Shown in pieces: positions 17,504 to 28,390 of a stretch of 47,391 nt of DNA (position 1 is its first letter; each line of letters starts with the position of its first letter). The translations under genes were made by a program, and so were the position numbers. Where the stretch lies: contig JAFVTI010000033.1 in NCBI GenBank assembly GCA_017503325.1, positions 1-47,391 of the forward strand. Reading direction: 5' to 3'. Origin of the DNA: Clostridia bacterium (GTDB lineage: Bacteria > Bacillota > Clostridia > Oscillospirales > CAG-272). The notes under the pieces are model-generated. The model saw nothing but the letters and a program-made list of their open reading frames with translations. It did not search any database and was not told the origin of the DNA.

Positions 17504-18908
17504 CGTGCGCTTGCCGGACGTGTTCGCTCCGGATACGCCCGTGCTTGTTGCCTTTTCGGGCGGCGCGGACTCCACGCTGCTCCTGCACCTTTTGCACGAG
17601 AGGGCAAAGGAAACGGGCGCTGCGCTTTACGCAGTCCACGTGCATCACGGCATTCGCGGCAAGGATGCAGACGCGGATCTTGCCTTTTGCAGGCAGGTGT
17701 GCAGAGAGCTGCACGTTCCGCTGTTTGCCGTCAAGGTCAACGTGCCCGCGCTTGCAAAAAAGTCTGGGCAAAGCCTTGAGGAAGCAGCAAGACACGCACG
17801 CTACCGCCATTTTGCGCGTCTGATGCAAAAGCACCGTATTCCCCTGCTTGCCACCGCGCACCACGCGGACGACAACTTGGAAACGCTGCTCTTTCGCCTT
17901 TGTCGCGGCACGGGCACGCAAGGGCTGCGCGGCATTCCCGCATTCGCCCACTTACCCGGCACGCCCGAGGACAGCTCGCTTTGCTTATGCAGACCGCTTT
18001 TGCACCTGACCAAGCAGGAGATCCTTGACGAGTGCCGCCAAAGAGGACTTTCGTTTGTGACCGACGCCACCAACGCCTGCGACGATTATGCGCGCAACCG
18101 CATCCGCAACCGCGTCATCCCCGAGCTGGAGCAATTGTTTGCACACCCCCAGCACGCCGCCCTAAGGCTTTGCCGCGCGGCTGCCGAGGATTGCGACGCG
18201 CTGGACGCCATCGCCATGCAGATCTATCACGAGCACGGCGCGGACGGCCGTCTTCCCACTGCGCTTTTGCGCGAGCAGCCGCCCGCCATTGCCAAGAGGC
18301 TGATCCGCCTTTGCTACACGGGGTTTGCTGTGCGAAACGGCATCGGATACGCCATGGCCGAGGCGGTGCACTTGGACGCCGTTTGGCAGCAGATCTGCGC
18401 TTGCAAGCCGGGCAGCATCAGCTTACCTTGCGACATTTGCGCCGTGGTCGATCACGACGCGCTGCGCATGACCCGAAAAGGGAGCAAGCAAGCCCGTATC
18501 GATTACACGCTTCCGCTGCAGGCGGGCGTGACCGAGATTTGTGACGCGGGTGTGAAAATTCTGGCAAGGTTTCCCGAAAAAGTGCAAACGGACACGGCTT
18601 GCAGCACAAATGTTTACAATTTATATACAGAACAAAGGATAAGATTTGATACAATAAAAGGACGGGCTTTTTGGCGTCCCATGAAGGAGGGCGACACAAT
18701 CCTCTTTCACGGCATGCACAAAAAAGTCCGCAAGCTGTACTCGGAGAGTCGCGTTCCGCTCGCTTTGCGTGCAAGACTCCCTTTGCTCTGCGACGAGGCC
18801 GGCATCCTTGCCGTGCCCGGCATCTGCTTGCGTGACGGCGCAGCCGCTGCGCAGGACGATCCTGCTCTTGACTTTTGCATTTACTTACATAAACATTTTG
18901 ATACTTGA
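17487..18908 (+). CDS. tilS: tRNA(Ile)-lysidine synthase TilS
   Basis: TilS changes C34 of the CAU-anticodon isoleucine tRNA to lysidine using lysine and ATP. The PP-loop motif FSGGADSTLL is at residues 23-32, and the substrate-binding VHHGIRG motif follows. The ~470-residue length includes the TilS substrate-binding and C-terminal domains (RPMKEGDTI, LYSESRVP). The start is uncertain: ATG 17487 overlaps dnaB by 17 nt and has no clear ribosome site; GTG at 17505, one base after the dnaB stop, has AAGG upstream. The 3' third contains an AT-rich patch near 18600-18660. Confidence 0.93.
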   Translation: MKAADNVRLPDVFAPDTPVLVAFSGGADSTLLLHLLHERAKETGAALYAVHVHHGIRGKDADADLAFCRQVCRELHVPLFAVKVNVPALAKKSGQSLEEAARHARYRHFARLMQKHRIPLLATAHHADDNLETLLFRLCRGTGTQGLRGIPAFAHLPGTPEDSSLCLCRPLLHLTKQEILDECRQRGLSFVTDATNACDDYARNRIRNRVIPELEQLFAHPQHAALRLCRAAAEDCDALDAIAMQIYHEHGADGRLPTALLREQPPAIAKRLIRLCYTGFAVRNGIGYAMAEAVHLDAVWQQICACKPGSISLPCDICAVVDHDALRMTRKGSKQARIDYTLPLQAGVTEICDAGVKILARFPEKVQTDTACSTNVYNLYTEQRIRFDTIKGRAFWRPMKEGDTILFHGMHKKVRKLYSESRVPLALRARLPLLCDEAGILAVPGICLRDGAAAAQDDPALDFCIYLHKHFDT

Positions 18909-18925
18909 ATGAAAAGGGGCATACC

Positions 18926-19474
18926 ATGATAAAGAATGATATTGAAAGGATCCTGATCAGCGAGCAGCAGCTTGGCGAGATCATTGACCGCCTGGCAGCG
19001 CAGATCACAAACGACTATAAGGATTCTCTGCGCAAGCTTGTGTTTGTCGTGATCCTCAAGGGCTCGATCCCCTTTGCGACCGAGCTGATGAAGCGCGTAA
19101 CGCTCCCCCTGGAGATAGAGGTCATGAAGGTCTCCTCCTACGGTGCGGGCACAAAATCCTCGGGCGAGATCCGTATCCATACCGATCTGCTCCGCGACGA
19201 TCTGCCGGATTGCGACCTTCTGATCATTGAGGACATCGTGGACAGCGGCAGAACCCTGCAAAGACTGACACAGCTTTTCTCCAACAGACTTGCGGGCAGC
19301 GTCAAGACCTGTACCATGCTTGATAAGCCCGATCGCCGCGAGGTGGACTTTGTTCCCGACTACTGCGGCACCGTCATCCCCAACGAGTTCGTGGTCGGCT
19401 TTGGCTTAGACTACAACGAAAAATACAGAAATCTGCCCTTTGTGGGCGTTCTCAAGCCGGAGATCTACGAATGA
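18926..19474 (+). CDS. hpt: Hypoxanthine phosphoribosyltransferase
   Basis: The enzyme salvages hypoxanthine/guanine with PRPP. The ATG at 18926 has AAGGGG upstream; an in-frame TTG at 18905 overlaps tilS and is not used. The 182-residue product has the PRPP-binding loop IIEDIVDSGRTL and the flexible-loop region VSSYGAGTKSSGEI. The order tilS-hpt-ftsH is conserved in Firmicutes. Confidence 0.95.
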   Translation: MIKNDIERILISEQQLGEIIDRLAAQITNDYKDSLRKLVFVVILKGSIPFATELMKRVTLPLEIEVMKVSSYGAGTKSSGEIRIHTDLLRDDLPDCDLLIIEDIVDSGRTLQRLTQLFSNRLAGSVKTCTMLDKPDRREVDFVPDYCGTVIPNEFVVGFGLDYNEKYRNLPFVGVLKPEIYE

Positions 19475-19520
19475 TTCCCGGTAAAAGCTGATACAGTACC
19501 CAACCAACGGAGGTTTTTGA

Positions 19521-21560
<2,040 letters not shown>

Positions 21561-21564
21561 AAAT

Positions 21565-21593
21565 AGCCAAGGACGCAAGTCCTTGGCTTTTTT
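21565..21593 (+). terminator. Rho-independent terminator after ftsH
   Basis: AGCCAAGGA pairs with TCCTTGGCT around a 6-nt loop and is followed by TTTTTT. Confidence 0.92.
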
Positions 21594-21610
21594 ATAATGA
21601 AAAATGATGA

Positions 21611-21640
21611 AAGAAATCCCCGCGGGTGCGGGGATTTCTT
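21611..21640. terminator. Hairpin between convergent genes, probable bidirectional terminator
   Basis: GAAATCCCC pairs with GGGGATTTC; A- and T-rich flanks on both sides. It probably terminates the minus-strand membrane protein gene ending at 21661. Confidence 0.65.
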
Positions 21641-21660
21641 CATTTTATATTTATATGTAT

Positions 21661-22260
21661 TTACAGGGTGTCGTAGATGGTGGTATCCTGCGGCTCGGTT
21701 TTTTTCATGGGGATGAAACTGAGCACGGGCAGGACGAGAAATGAAAAATCAGAAAGCAGAAACATACCGGCCAGCAGCAACCATGCGCCCCAGGTGGGCA
21801 TATAGAGCTTGAAAATGCGGAAATGGGAAATGTACGTGGGAACAGCCATCCAGACAGCCGCCAAAAAACCAAGGATAGCAAACAAAAGCGCGGCAATCAT
21901 AGGCAAGGCCAGCAAAATACCGTTTGCCGTTTCGGATAAAACAGCGAACACGGCCATACAGCCCACGGTCAGGATCATAAGCACGATATACACGCCCGTT
22001 GCGATCAGGCCGTGCACCAGCATCTTGCGTCTGCCCGGATTTTCACGCGCCGCAGCCACGTCACCCGCGCGCAGAATTGCCACGGGCGGGAACAAAAACG
22101 CCCACACCCACGACCAAACCGGCTTGAACGCCCCGATCTTATTACAAATACGCGCAATGCCGATGGCTCGGATGACCGGCGGGATCAGCGCGATCAACGC
22201 CATGATAAAGAAAAAGATTGCATAGATCAATATGACAATAATACTCATCATTCCACCCAT
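21661..22260 (-). CDS. Multi-helix membrane protein, unknown function
   Basis: 199 residues with about five hydrophobic helices (for example YAIFFFIMALIALIPPVIRA and LIATGVYIVLMILTVGCM). The short polar segment GIARICNKIGAFKPVW between helices is the most characteristic part; I cannot name the family. Start ATG at 22260 follows AAGGAGG. It has its own promoter (22296-22325) and a bidirectional terminator, so it is monocistronic and divergent from alr. Confidence 0.75.
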   Translation of the reverse strand: MGGMMSIIVILIYAIFFFIMALIALIPPVIRAIGIARICNKIGAFKPVWSWVWAFLFPPVAILRAGDVAAARENPGRRKMLVHGLIATGVYIVLMILTVGCMAVFAVLSETANGILLALPMIAALLFAILGFLAAVWMAVPTYISHFRIFKLYMPTWGAWLLLAGMFLLSDFSFLVLPVLSFIPMKKTEPQDTTIYDTL

Positions 22261-22295
22261 AATAATTCCTCCTTGATACGGTGAGTTTATGTTTT

Positions 22296-22325
22296 ATTAT
22301 AGCATATGGACACAGGAGTTGTCAA
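22296..22325 (-). promoter_or_regulatory. Sigma-A type promoter for membrane protein gene
   Basis: On the minus strand TTGACA, 18 bp, TATAAT. Confidence 0.75.
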
Positions 22326-22432
22326 GAAAAATGCATTGCGCCCCCGAGTGTCATCCTGAGCGGAGGGTGCCATGCCGAAAGCGTGGGGCATATTTTCTCC
22401 CAAAATTTCTCAAAAATCTTCCTGCGGACATG

Positions 22433-22461
22433 TTGCAATATTTGTCTTGTTGTGATATACT
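22433..22461 (+). promoter_or_regulatory. Sigma-A type promoter for alr and downstream genes
   Basis: TTGCAA, 17 bp, TATACT, 30 bp upstream of the GTG start of alr. Confidence 0.75.
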
Positions 22462-22491
22462 AAAATAAGAAACCTACAGGAGGCATTCTCT

Positions 22492-23712
22492 GTGAATCAA
22501 ATAGACACTTTCATGCCCGCATCGGTCGACAATCGCCGCGTGTGGGCTCAGATCGACTTAGACGCGCTGGTCAATAACTATATCGTTTCCCGCGATTACA
22601 TACACTCGCATAATCCAAACACCCCCGCAGTCGCCGTGATCAAGGCGGACTCCTACGGACACGGCATCGGCCCTTGCGCACGCGCGCTTTACAAGGCAGG
22701 CTGCCGTCATTTTGCCGTGGCCTCTGCCGAGGAGGGCGTTGCCATCAGACAGGCTCTTGCGGATCTTGCAACCGAGCCCGCGAGTGTCCTGATCCTTGGC
22801 TATACCAACCCCGAATACGCCGCACTTTTGCACAACTATAACCTGACGCAAACGCTGTTTTCCCCCGAATATGCAAGGGATTTGCAGGCCTGCGCCAAGG
22901 CAGCGGGCATCACGCTTGCCGTGCACGTCAAGGTGGACACCGGCATGCACCGCATCGGATTCCCCGCCTTTACCCCCGAGCAGGCAGCCGAGACCGTGGA
23001 CGCCATTTGCGCCCTGACAGAACGCTGCGACGCCTTTGACGTGCGCGGACTTTTCACGCACCTCTCGGATGCCGATTGCGGCAACTTCTGCTATGAGCAA
23101 TGGCAAAGATTCCTGCTTGTCAAGCAAGGCCTGGAGGCGCGCGGAAAATGTCCGCCCGTCTGCCACGCCTGCAACAGCCCCGGCTGCATGCGCTATCCCG
23201 AGACCTACCTCGACGGCGTTCGACTGGGTGCGCTTCTCTTCGGCGTTACACCCCCGATCCCGCCCGAGGTTGACAGAGATCCCGATTGCAATCTTTTTCC
23301 TGCCGATGCGCTGCGCCCCGTCATGCGTCTGCAGACAAGGATTATTCAAATCCACAAGGTAGCCGCAGGCGAGCCCGTGGGATACGGCGCGCTTTATCGC
23401 TCTGATCGCGACCGCATGGTCGCCACGCTTTCCGCAGGCTATGCGGACGGCTGGCTGCGCGCTTACGCGGATACCGACGTGACCGTGCATACGGCATCGG
23501 GCGACATGACCGCACGCATGGTAGGCCGCATTTGCATGGACCTTTGCATGATCGACGTCACCGATCTGCCCTGCCGCGTGGGTGACGTGGTCACCCTGTT
23601 CGGCAACGACGTGCAATCGCTTTCCTCGCTGGCCAAGCACGCAGGCTCGATCGCCTACGAGATCCCCTGCCTTGTCACGGCACGCGTACCCCGCATTTAC
23701 GATCAGGAATAA
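22492..23712 (+). CDS. alr: Alanine racemase
   Basis: Alr interconverts L- and D-alanine with pyridoxal phosphate and supplies D-Ala for peptidoglycan. The GTG start lies 8 nt after AGGAGG. The 406-residue protein has the cofactor-binding lysine K51 in AVIKADSYGHG and the C-terminal segment with the second catalytic tyrosine (TLSAGYADGW), followed by RMVGRICMDL. Length is normal. It is followed 48 bp later by the surface lipoprotein gene on the same strand with no terminator between. Confidence 0.97.
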   Translation: MNQIDTFMPASVDNRRVWAQIDLDALVNNYIVSRDYIHSHNPNTPAVAVIKADSYGHGIGPCARALYKAGCRHFAVASAEEGVAIRQALADLATEPASVLILGYTNPEYAALLHNYNLTQTLFSPEYARDLQACAKAAGITLAVHVKVDTGMHRIGFPAFTPEQAAETVDAICALTERCDAFDVRGLFTHLSDADCGNFCYEQWQRFLLVKQGLEARGKCPPVCHACNSPGCMRYPETYLDGVRLGALLFGVTPPIPPEVDRDPDCNLFPADALRPVMRLQTRIIQIHKVAAGEPVGYGALYRSDRDRMVATLSAGYADGWLRAYADTDVTVHTASGDMTARMVGRICMDLCMIDVTDLPCRVGDVVTLFGNDVQSLSSLAKHAGSIAYEIPCLVTARVPRIYDQE

Positions 23713-23760
23713 ACATCCAAACCAAAGATAAAAATAAAAGTCAACGATCTGGAGGACGTT

Positions 23761-26139
23761 ATGAAAAAAACGCTGTCGATTCTCAGCATTGCCCTTTTGC
23801 TGCTTTTGACGCTCTACCTTGTTGCCTGCGGCGATAAGCAGGAGATTACCGAGAGCTGCGTGACCGAGGTGACGCTCAACAAAAAAGGCACCGAGATCAA
23901 CGTCGAGGCCGCACTGACCGAGGCGGACCTGGAAACCTTCCGCAATTCCGGGATCTATACCCAAAAGCTTTATCTGATGGCGCTTGAGCCGGGCGATACC
24001 ACCGAAACACTCTCGGGCAGACAGCCCGTGGCCGAGAGCGGCATGAACACCTCGCCCAAATTCTCGCTCCCGATCTATGCAGACGGCAACCTGCAGGCGC
24101 ACTCCCGCCTGCATTGCGCCTTTGCCGTTGCCGTCTATAACAAAACGCTGGATTCCTACGTGCTGCTGACCCCGCCCGTGTACGTCTCCAACGTCTCTGA
24201 CCTGGCAGAAAACACCGCGGACTTCCCCAAGGCCGCTTCGATCAAGGGTCTGCACGCAGCCGTTTGCTCTGACGCAGCTTACCTGGGCGTCTCCCACGCC
24301 GTGGTTGAGCTTGACCCCTCGGTGCTGATCCTGGACGGCTACAGCCAAAGCGCTGTGACCTACGTGTACGACGGACAGACCTACTACCTTGACCGCGGCG
24401 CACTTGAGGCGCTGGACAAGCAGGTGTCCGAATACACCGCACAGGGTGCGATCGTCTATCTGCGTCTGCGCATGCGCACCGCGCCCGAAAAGGCAAATTC
24501 GCTTGTATCCTGTCTGTATGCAGTCAGCGAGGGCTCAAGTAAGGCACGCGCTTACGGCATCTGGATGGATGACGATCAGAGTGCCTCGCTCATGGCAGGC
24601 TTCCTTGACTTCATTACCGCCCGCTACACCGATCCTGCAGGCACGCACGGCTTTTGCGGCGCATTGATCATCGGACGCAGCGTCAACGAGGCAAGCACCA
24701 ACAACTACGTGGGCACGATGGACTTTGATAAATACGTCTCCCGCTATCAGGCTCTTGTGCGCCTGGCGCATTCCACGCTCAAATCCCACTACGCAAACGG
24801 CCGCGTTTACGTGTCGGTCAGCAACAACTTAGCCGACATCAACTCCCTTTCCTCCAAGTCCGACTGGACCACCAATTATTTCCTGGATCAATACAACATC
24901 GAGGCCCTTTACAGCGGCGGCTTTGACTGGCACGTAGCCATCTCGGCCTACGCCTACGGCTCGGGCAGCCAGGACCCCACCTGGTCGGATGAGAATGCCA
25001 GCGCGCTCAAGCTCTCCCCCGCTCATTTCTCGGATTTCGGCTGGATCGCCGACCCCGAGCATTACTTTGACGGCAACCGCCGCCACACCATCATCAGCGA
25101 CTTTGAGGTCGCCCCCGGGCAGAGCCAGCAGGAGCAGGCCGCATCCTATGCGTACGCTTACTACAAGGCGCTGGAAAACGGACACGTGGACGCGCTGATC
25201 TACTCGGCACACACCGACGAGCAGAGCCTGATCAAGGGCTCGGGTCTTTGGGCAACCGATAACAAGGGACAGATGACCGAGCGTCGCGCGCTTTACAACG
25301 TCTTTATGACCATTGACACCAAGGACGCCTCTCAATTGGATGCCATCGGCATTTCCTCCATGGTCCCCGGCTGGAGCTCGCTTTACAGCGCACAGTCCGC
25401 CAAGGCAGCGACCCGCCAATTCGTCACGGGTGCAGACGTCACCGGTGCCCCCTCCTCCAAGAGCCAAGTGCTCTTCTCCTTTGTGGACGGCACGACCTGT
25501 CACTTCACCCCCGACGGCAGCGTTTCCTACCTGGAGCTTACCAAGGATGCAACGCTTGGTTGGCCCGTGCTTGCCGCACACCTGGATCGCACACAGCCCC
25601 AGACCTATATGGGCATCTCCAACACGGTGCTGCAGGGCTCCGAGATCAAGGGCATTAAAACGCTGGCGCTGACCGTTTGCGCCGACGCGGATACCGAATC
25701 CCCCGTCAGCGTCAAGCTGCGCCTTGTCAAGAAGGGCACCTCCACCATCTCCGCGGGCGACGAGACCGTGGTTTACGAGGAAGTGACCGAAATTCTGCCG
25801 AATTCCTGGCAGGTCATCTACTTTGACGTTTCGGATTTCACCTCCTTGGCAGACGGTGACGATCCCATTACCGTTTCCGTGCAGCTCAAGGTTCCCGAGC
25901 TTGCCGAGGACGGCACCTGCACGCTGCTGGTCGATCGCGTGGATATGTACGGCAGCTTTGGCGTACAGTTCTACGAATGGATCATCATTCTGGTATCCGT
26001 GATCGCCGTGCTTGCCCTGATCGCAGGTCTTGTTTACCTTCTGTACCGCAAATACGGTGCGCCTCCCATCATTGCCAACATTTTCTGGAACGCCTCCAAG
26101 GGCAAGATCAGACTGCGCCGCTATAAAAAGACGAGGTAA
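23761..26139 (+). CDS. Large surface lipoprotein, DUF5722-like
   Basis: A 792-residue extracytoplasmic protein. The signal peptide ends in a lipobox (YLVACGDK, Cys at about residue 22). The central part (about 160-520), including the sequence LGVSHAVVELDPSVLI and YVYDGQTYYLDR, resembles from memory the DUF5722 domain, a TIM-barrel, glycoside-hydrolase-like fold found in clostridial surface proteins. A beta-rich domain (about 560-735) follows. Near the C-terminus is a membrane helix (IIILVSVIAVLALIAGLVYLLY, about 742-763) and a Lys/Arg-rich tail, so the protein would be anchored at both ends. The next gene, an AraC regulator with a cupin domain, suggests sugar-linked regulation. Enzyme activity is unproved. 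Confidence 0.65.
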   Translation: MKKTLSILSIALLLLLTLYLVACGDKQEITESCVTEVTLNKKGTEINVEAALTEADLETFRNSGIYTQKLYLMALEPGDTTETLSGRQPVAESGMNTSPKFSLPIYADGNLQAHSRLHCAFAVAVYNKTLDSYVLLTPPVYVSNVSDLAENTADFPKAASIKGLHAAVCSDAAYLGVSHAVVELDPSVLILDGYSQSAVTYVYDGQTYYLDRGALEALDKQVSEYTAQGAIVYLRLRMRTAPEKANSLVSCLYAVSEGSSKARAYGIWMDDDQSASLMAGFLDFITARYTDPAGTHGFCGALIIGRSVNEASTNNYVGTMDFDKYVSRYQALVRLAHSTLKSHYANGRVYVSVSNNLADINSLSSKSDWTTNYFLDQYNIEALYSGGFDWHVAISAYAYGSGSQDPTWSDENASALKLSPAHFSDFGWIADPEHYFDGNRRHTIISDFEVAPGQSQQEQAASYAYAYYKALENGHVDALIYSAHTDEQSLIKGSGLWATDNKGQMTERRALYNVFMTIDTKDASQLDAIGISSMVPGWSSLYSAQSAKAATRQFVTGADVTGAPSSKSQVLFSFVDGTTCHFTPDGSVSYLELTKDATLGWPVLAAHLDRTQPQTYMGISNTVLQGSEIKGIKTLALTVCADADTESPVSVKLRLVKKGTSTISAGDETVVYEEVTEILPNSWQVIYFDVSDFTSLADGDDPITVSVQLKVPELAEDGTCTLLVDRVDMYGSFGVQFYEWIIILVSVIAVLALIAGLVYLLYRKYGAPPIIANIFWNASKGKIRLRRYKKTR

Positions 26140-26144
26140 GCGAT

Positions 26145-26993
26145 ATGGGTGCCATGTACGAAAACAAAAAGGGTGACTTTTCCTGTCGCAACGCACTCTC
26201 CGGCCGCTATCCGCTTGCGTTCGGTGCGCACCTACACTATCACCTGGAAATGGTGTATATGCTGGAGGGCTGCACCACCTGCACGGTGGATACCGGAGAA
26301 TATACCATCGAGAGCGGTGACGTTCTGTTGGTGTTTCCCAACCAGGTCCACCGCTACGATCCCTCGGGAAAGGAAAAATATCTCTTATTCATCATCAATC
26401 CCGACCTCCTACCCGAGCTTTCCCGCAGCTTCTCGGGTGCTGCCCCCACCAGCCCCATCGTGCGCGGCGTGGGCAACGACCCCTATATGCACGAGCTGCT
26501 TATGACGCTCTCGCACACCGAGGACATGCCCGCCGACTACCGTGACGCCATCACCAAGGGCTATCTCCTTGCATTCTTCGGCGAATTGCTTTCCCGTATG
26601 ACCTTCCGCGAAAGCAGCCAGGCAGACTCGCTGACGCTGCGCTCCATCGTCTCCTTCTGCGCGCAGAACTACAGCCGCGAGCTGACGCTTGCGACGCTGG
26701 AGCAGGAGCTGCATCTGAGCAAATACTATATCTCGCACCTGTTCGGCAGTAAGATCGGTACCGGCTTTAACGACTATATCAACGCCCTGCGCGTGTCCGA
26801 GGCCTGCCGATACCTGCGCAGAACCAACAAAAGCATTACAGAGATCTCTGCCCTTGTGGGCTTTGGCACGATGCGCACCTTTAACCGCGCATTTATCAAG
26901 CAAGTGGGCATGTCTCCCAGCGAATACCGCAAGACCGCCCTGAGCGGAAACGAACCCGAGAAAACAAGATCGGAGGTGTCCTACGTTGACTAA
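26145..26993 (+). CDS. AraC-family transcriptional regulator with N-terminal cupin
   Basis: 282 residues. The N-terminal cupin-type sensor domain (about 20-100: HLHYHLEMVYMLEG, GDVLLVFPNQVHRYDP) is followed by a C-terminal double helix-turn-helix of AraC type (about 170-270: LSKYYISHLFGSKIGTGFND, VGFGTMRTFNRAFIKQVG). It starts 5 bp after the lipoprotein stop and overlaps the next gene by 8 nt, so it belongs to the alr/lipoprotein/yitT transcription unit. It probably senses a small ligand, often a sugar or aromatic compound in this class. Confidence 0.92.
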   Translation: MGAMYENKKGDFSCRNALSGRYPLAFGAHLHYHLEMVYMLEGCTTCTVDTGEYTIESGDVLLVFPNQVHRYDPSGKEKYLLFIINPDLLPELSRSFSGAAPTSPIVRGVGNDPYMHELLMTLSHTEDMPADYRDAITKGYLLAFFGELLSRMTFRESSQADSLTLRSIVSFCAQNYSRELTLATLEQELHLSKYYISHLFGSKIGTGFNDYINALRVSEACRYLRRTNKSITEISALVGFGTMRTFNRAFIKQVGMSPSEYRKTALSGNEPEKTRSEVSYVD

Positions 26994-27900
26994 ATCAAAA
27001 GAAAAAAAGCAGAGCAAGGCTCTCCCGATCCTGAAAAACTTTGCACTGATGACGGTGGGCGCGTTTATTTACGCTTTTTCTATCGCCGTTTTCCTCGACC
27101 CCAACCATTTAGCACCCGGCGGCGTTTCCGGTCTTTCGATCATCATCAACTCCTTGGTCAAGTTCGGTGAATTCCAGCTCGGTACCGGTGTGTGGATCTT
27201 TTTGATCAATATTCCGCTCATGATCGTGGGACTGATCGTATTCAAGCTGCAATTCCTGATTGGTACGGTCTACGTCACCGCGCTCTCCTCGGCCATCATT
27301 GAGGTCATTGACCGCGGATTCTCGCAATTTATCCCCGATATGTCCGACCATTTGCTGATCGCAGCCCTTGCGGGCGGCGCGCTGGCAGCCCTTGGCGTTG
27401 GCATCTGCTTCCGCGGCGGCGGCTCGACGGGCGGCTTTGACATTGTGGTCAAGCTTTTGCGCCGCAAATTCCGCCATATGAAGACCGGCGTGCTTTACCT
27501 GGCGTTGGACTGCTCGGTGCTGGTGCTCTCCGCAATTGCATTCCAAAACGTTTTGGTCGCGATGTACGCAGTCATCACCGTATTCGCACACTCCACCATT
27601 CTTGACCTTGTGCTGTACGGCAAAGATAACGCCAAGATGGTATATATCGTCACGGATCACCCCGAGCTTGTCTCCAAGCGTCTGATCAACGAGGTGGAGA
27701 CCGGCGTCACGCTTTTGCACGGCGAGGGCGCGTACACGGGCAAGGGCAAAAAGGTGCTTTTGTGCGTGCTGCACGACCACCAGTATCCCATGGTGCGCGA
27801 CGTGGTCAAGCAGGAGGACAAGAACGCCTTTATGATCGTGACCAAGGCCACCGAGATCTACGGCGAGGGGTATAAGAATCATTACGCAGAAGAGCTTTGA
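26986..27900 (+). CDS. YitT-family membrane protein (DUF161/DUF2179)
   Basis: 304 residues. The start is TTG at 26986, nine bases after GGAGG, overlapping the araC-type gene by 8 nt. Five to six membrane helices occupy residues 15-200 with family features FLDPNHLAPGGVSGLSIII and FRGGGSTGGFDIVVKLL; the cytoplasmic C-terminal DUF2179 domain is at about 220-295 (GVTLLHGEGAYTGKGKKVL, VTKATEIYGEGY). Transport substrate unknown. Terminator 11 bp after the stop. Confidence 0.92.
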   Translation: MTKSKEKKQSKALPILKNFALMTVGAFIYAFSIAVFLDPNHLAPGGVSGLSIIINSLVKFGEFQLGTGVWIFLINIPLMIVGLIVFKLQFLIGTVYVTALSSAIIEVIDRGFSQFIPDMSDHLLIAALAGGALAALGVGICFRGGGSTGGFDIVVKLLRRKFRHMKTGVLYLALDCSVLVLSAIAFQNVLVAMYAVITVFAHSTILDLVLYGKDNAKMVYIVTDHPELVSKRLINEVETGVTLLHGEGAYTGKGKKVLLCVLHDHQYPMVRDVVKQEDKNAFMIVTKATEIYGEGYKNHYAEEL

Positions 27901-27910
27901 TATTATCTAA

Positions 27911-27938
27911 AAATGCTGCCCTCGGGCAGCATTTTTTA
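27911..27938 (+). terminator. Rho-independent terminator after yitT-like gene
   Basis: AAATGCTGCC pairs with GGCAGCATTT around CTCG, followed by a T run. Confidence 0.92.
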
Positions 27939-27968
27939 TTTCTGCCCACGGGGATAATGCGTAAAACA

Positions 27969-28250
27969 CGGATGCGCGCTGCAAAGGCGTCCCCGAAGGG
28001 GAAGAGGACCCGCAGCGAAATGAAACGCAGTGGAATGAGCGACCGCGGGAAAAGGGGCTGTGTATGCAAATTGGAAAAGAAAAAATGCAGCGATAACTCC
28101 TATGAGTTTTGGGCTAACAAAGCTAACAAATATATGACTGTTCCAATCTCATCGCACGGCCCCTTTTCCCGCGGCCGCTTGCGTCGCTGTGCTCTGCTGC
28201 GCTGCGGGTCCTCTTCCCCTTCGGGGACGCCTTTTCAGCGCGCATCCGCA
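27969..28250. repeat. Long inverted repeat element (92-95 bp arms)
   Basis: Left arm 27969-28060 and right arm 28156-28250. The outer 49 bp pair with a single mismatch, followed by a divergent ~25-bp stretch and a further ~17-bp match around CCGCGGGAAAAGGGG. Inside each arm is a short palindrome TCCCCGAAGGGGA. The central segment has an additional inverted ATTGGAA/TTCCAAT pair and a tandem GCTAACAAA x2. No ORF or transposase is present. It is MITE-like, with no clear target-site duplication. Confidence 0.8.
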
Positions 28251-28331
28251 TCATTCGCTCACCCCAATCATTTACAAAGATCCCCCAATTCGCATCTTAC
28301 CGTCCGCCATTTGCAGGATGAGTAAAATCGC

Positions 28332-28360
28332 TTGACTTTGCTTTTTGGGCCTTGTATAAT
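28332..28360 (+). promoter_or_regulatory. Sigma-A type promoter for LytTR-DUF3021 pair
   Basis: TTGACT, 17 bp, TATAAT; it fixes the LytTR start at TTG 28391 because upstream in-frame starts lie inside the promoter. Confidence 0.85.
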
Positions 28361-28390
28361 GAAACCACCAAAGAGAACGGAGGGGCAGAC

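Larger units (their letters stand above)
27901..28390. other. Intergenic region: terminator, long inverted repeat, LytTR promoter
   Basis: The 490-bp gap holds the yitT terminator, a ~280-bp inverted repeat element (27969-28250) and, after an 80-bp stretch that may contain regulator sites, the LytTR promoter. No gene is seen. Confidence 0.75.

Noticed and set aside
22345..22370. Possible remnant of a TCATCCTGAGCG-type intergenic repeat
   Set aside because: Only one short degenerate match in the window; no second copy to support it.
27969..28250. Insertion sequence
   Set aside because: Long inverted arms but no transposase and only about 95 bp of interior.
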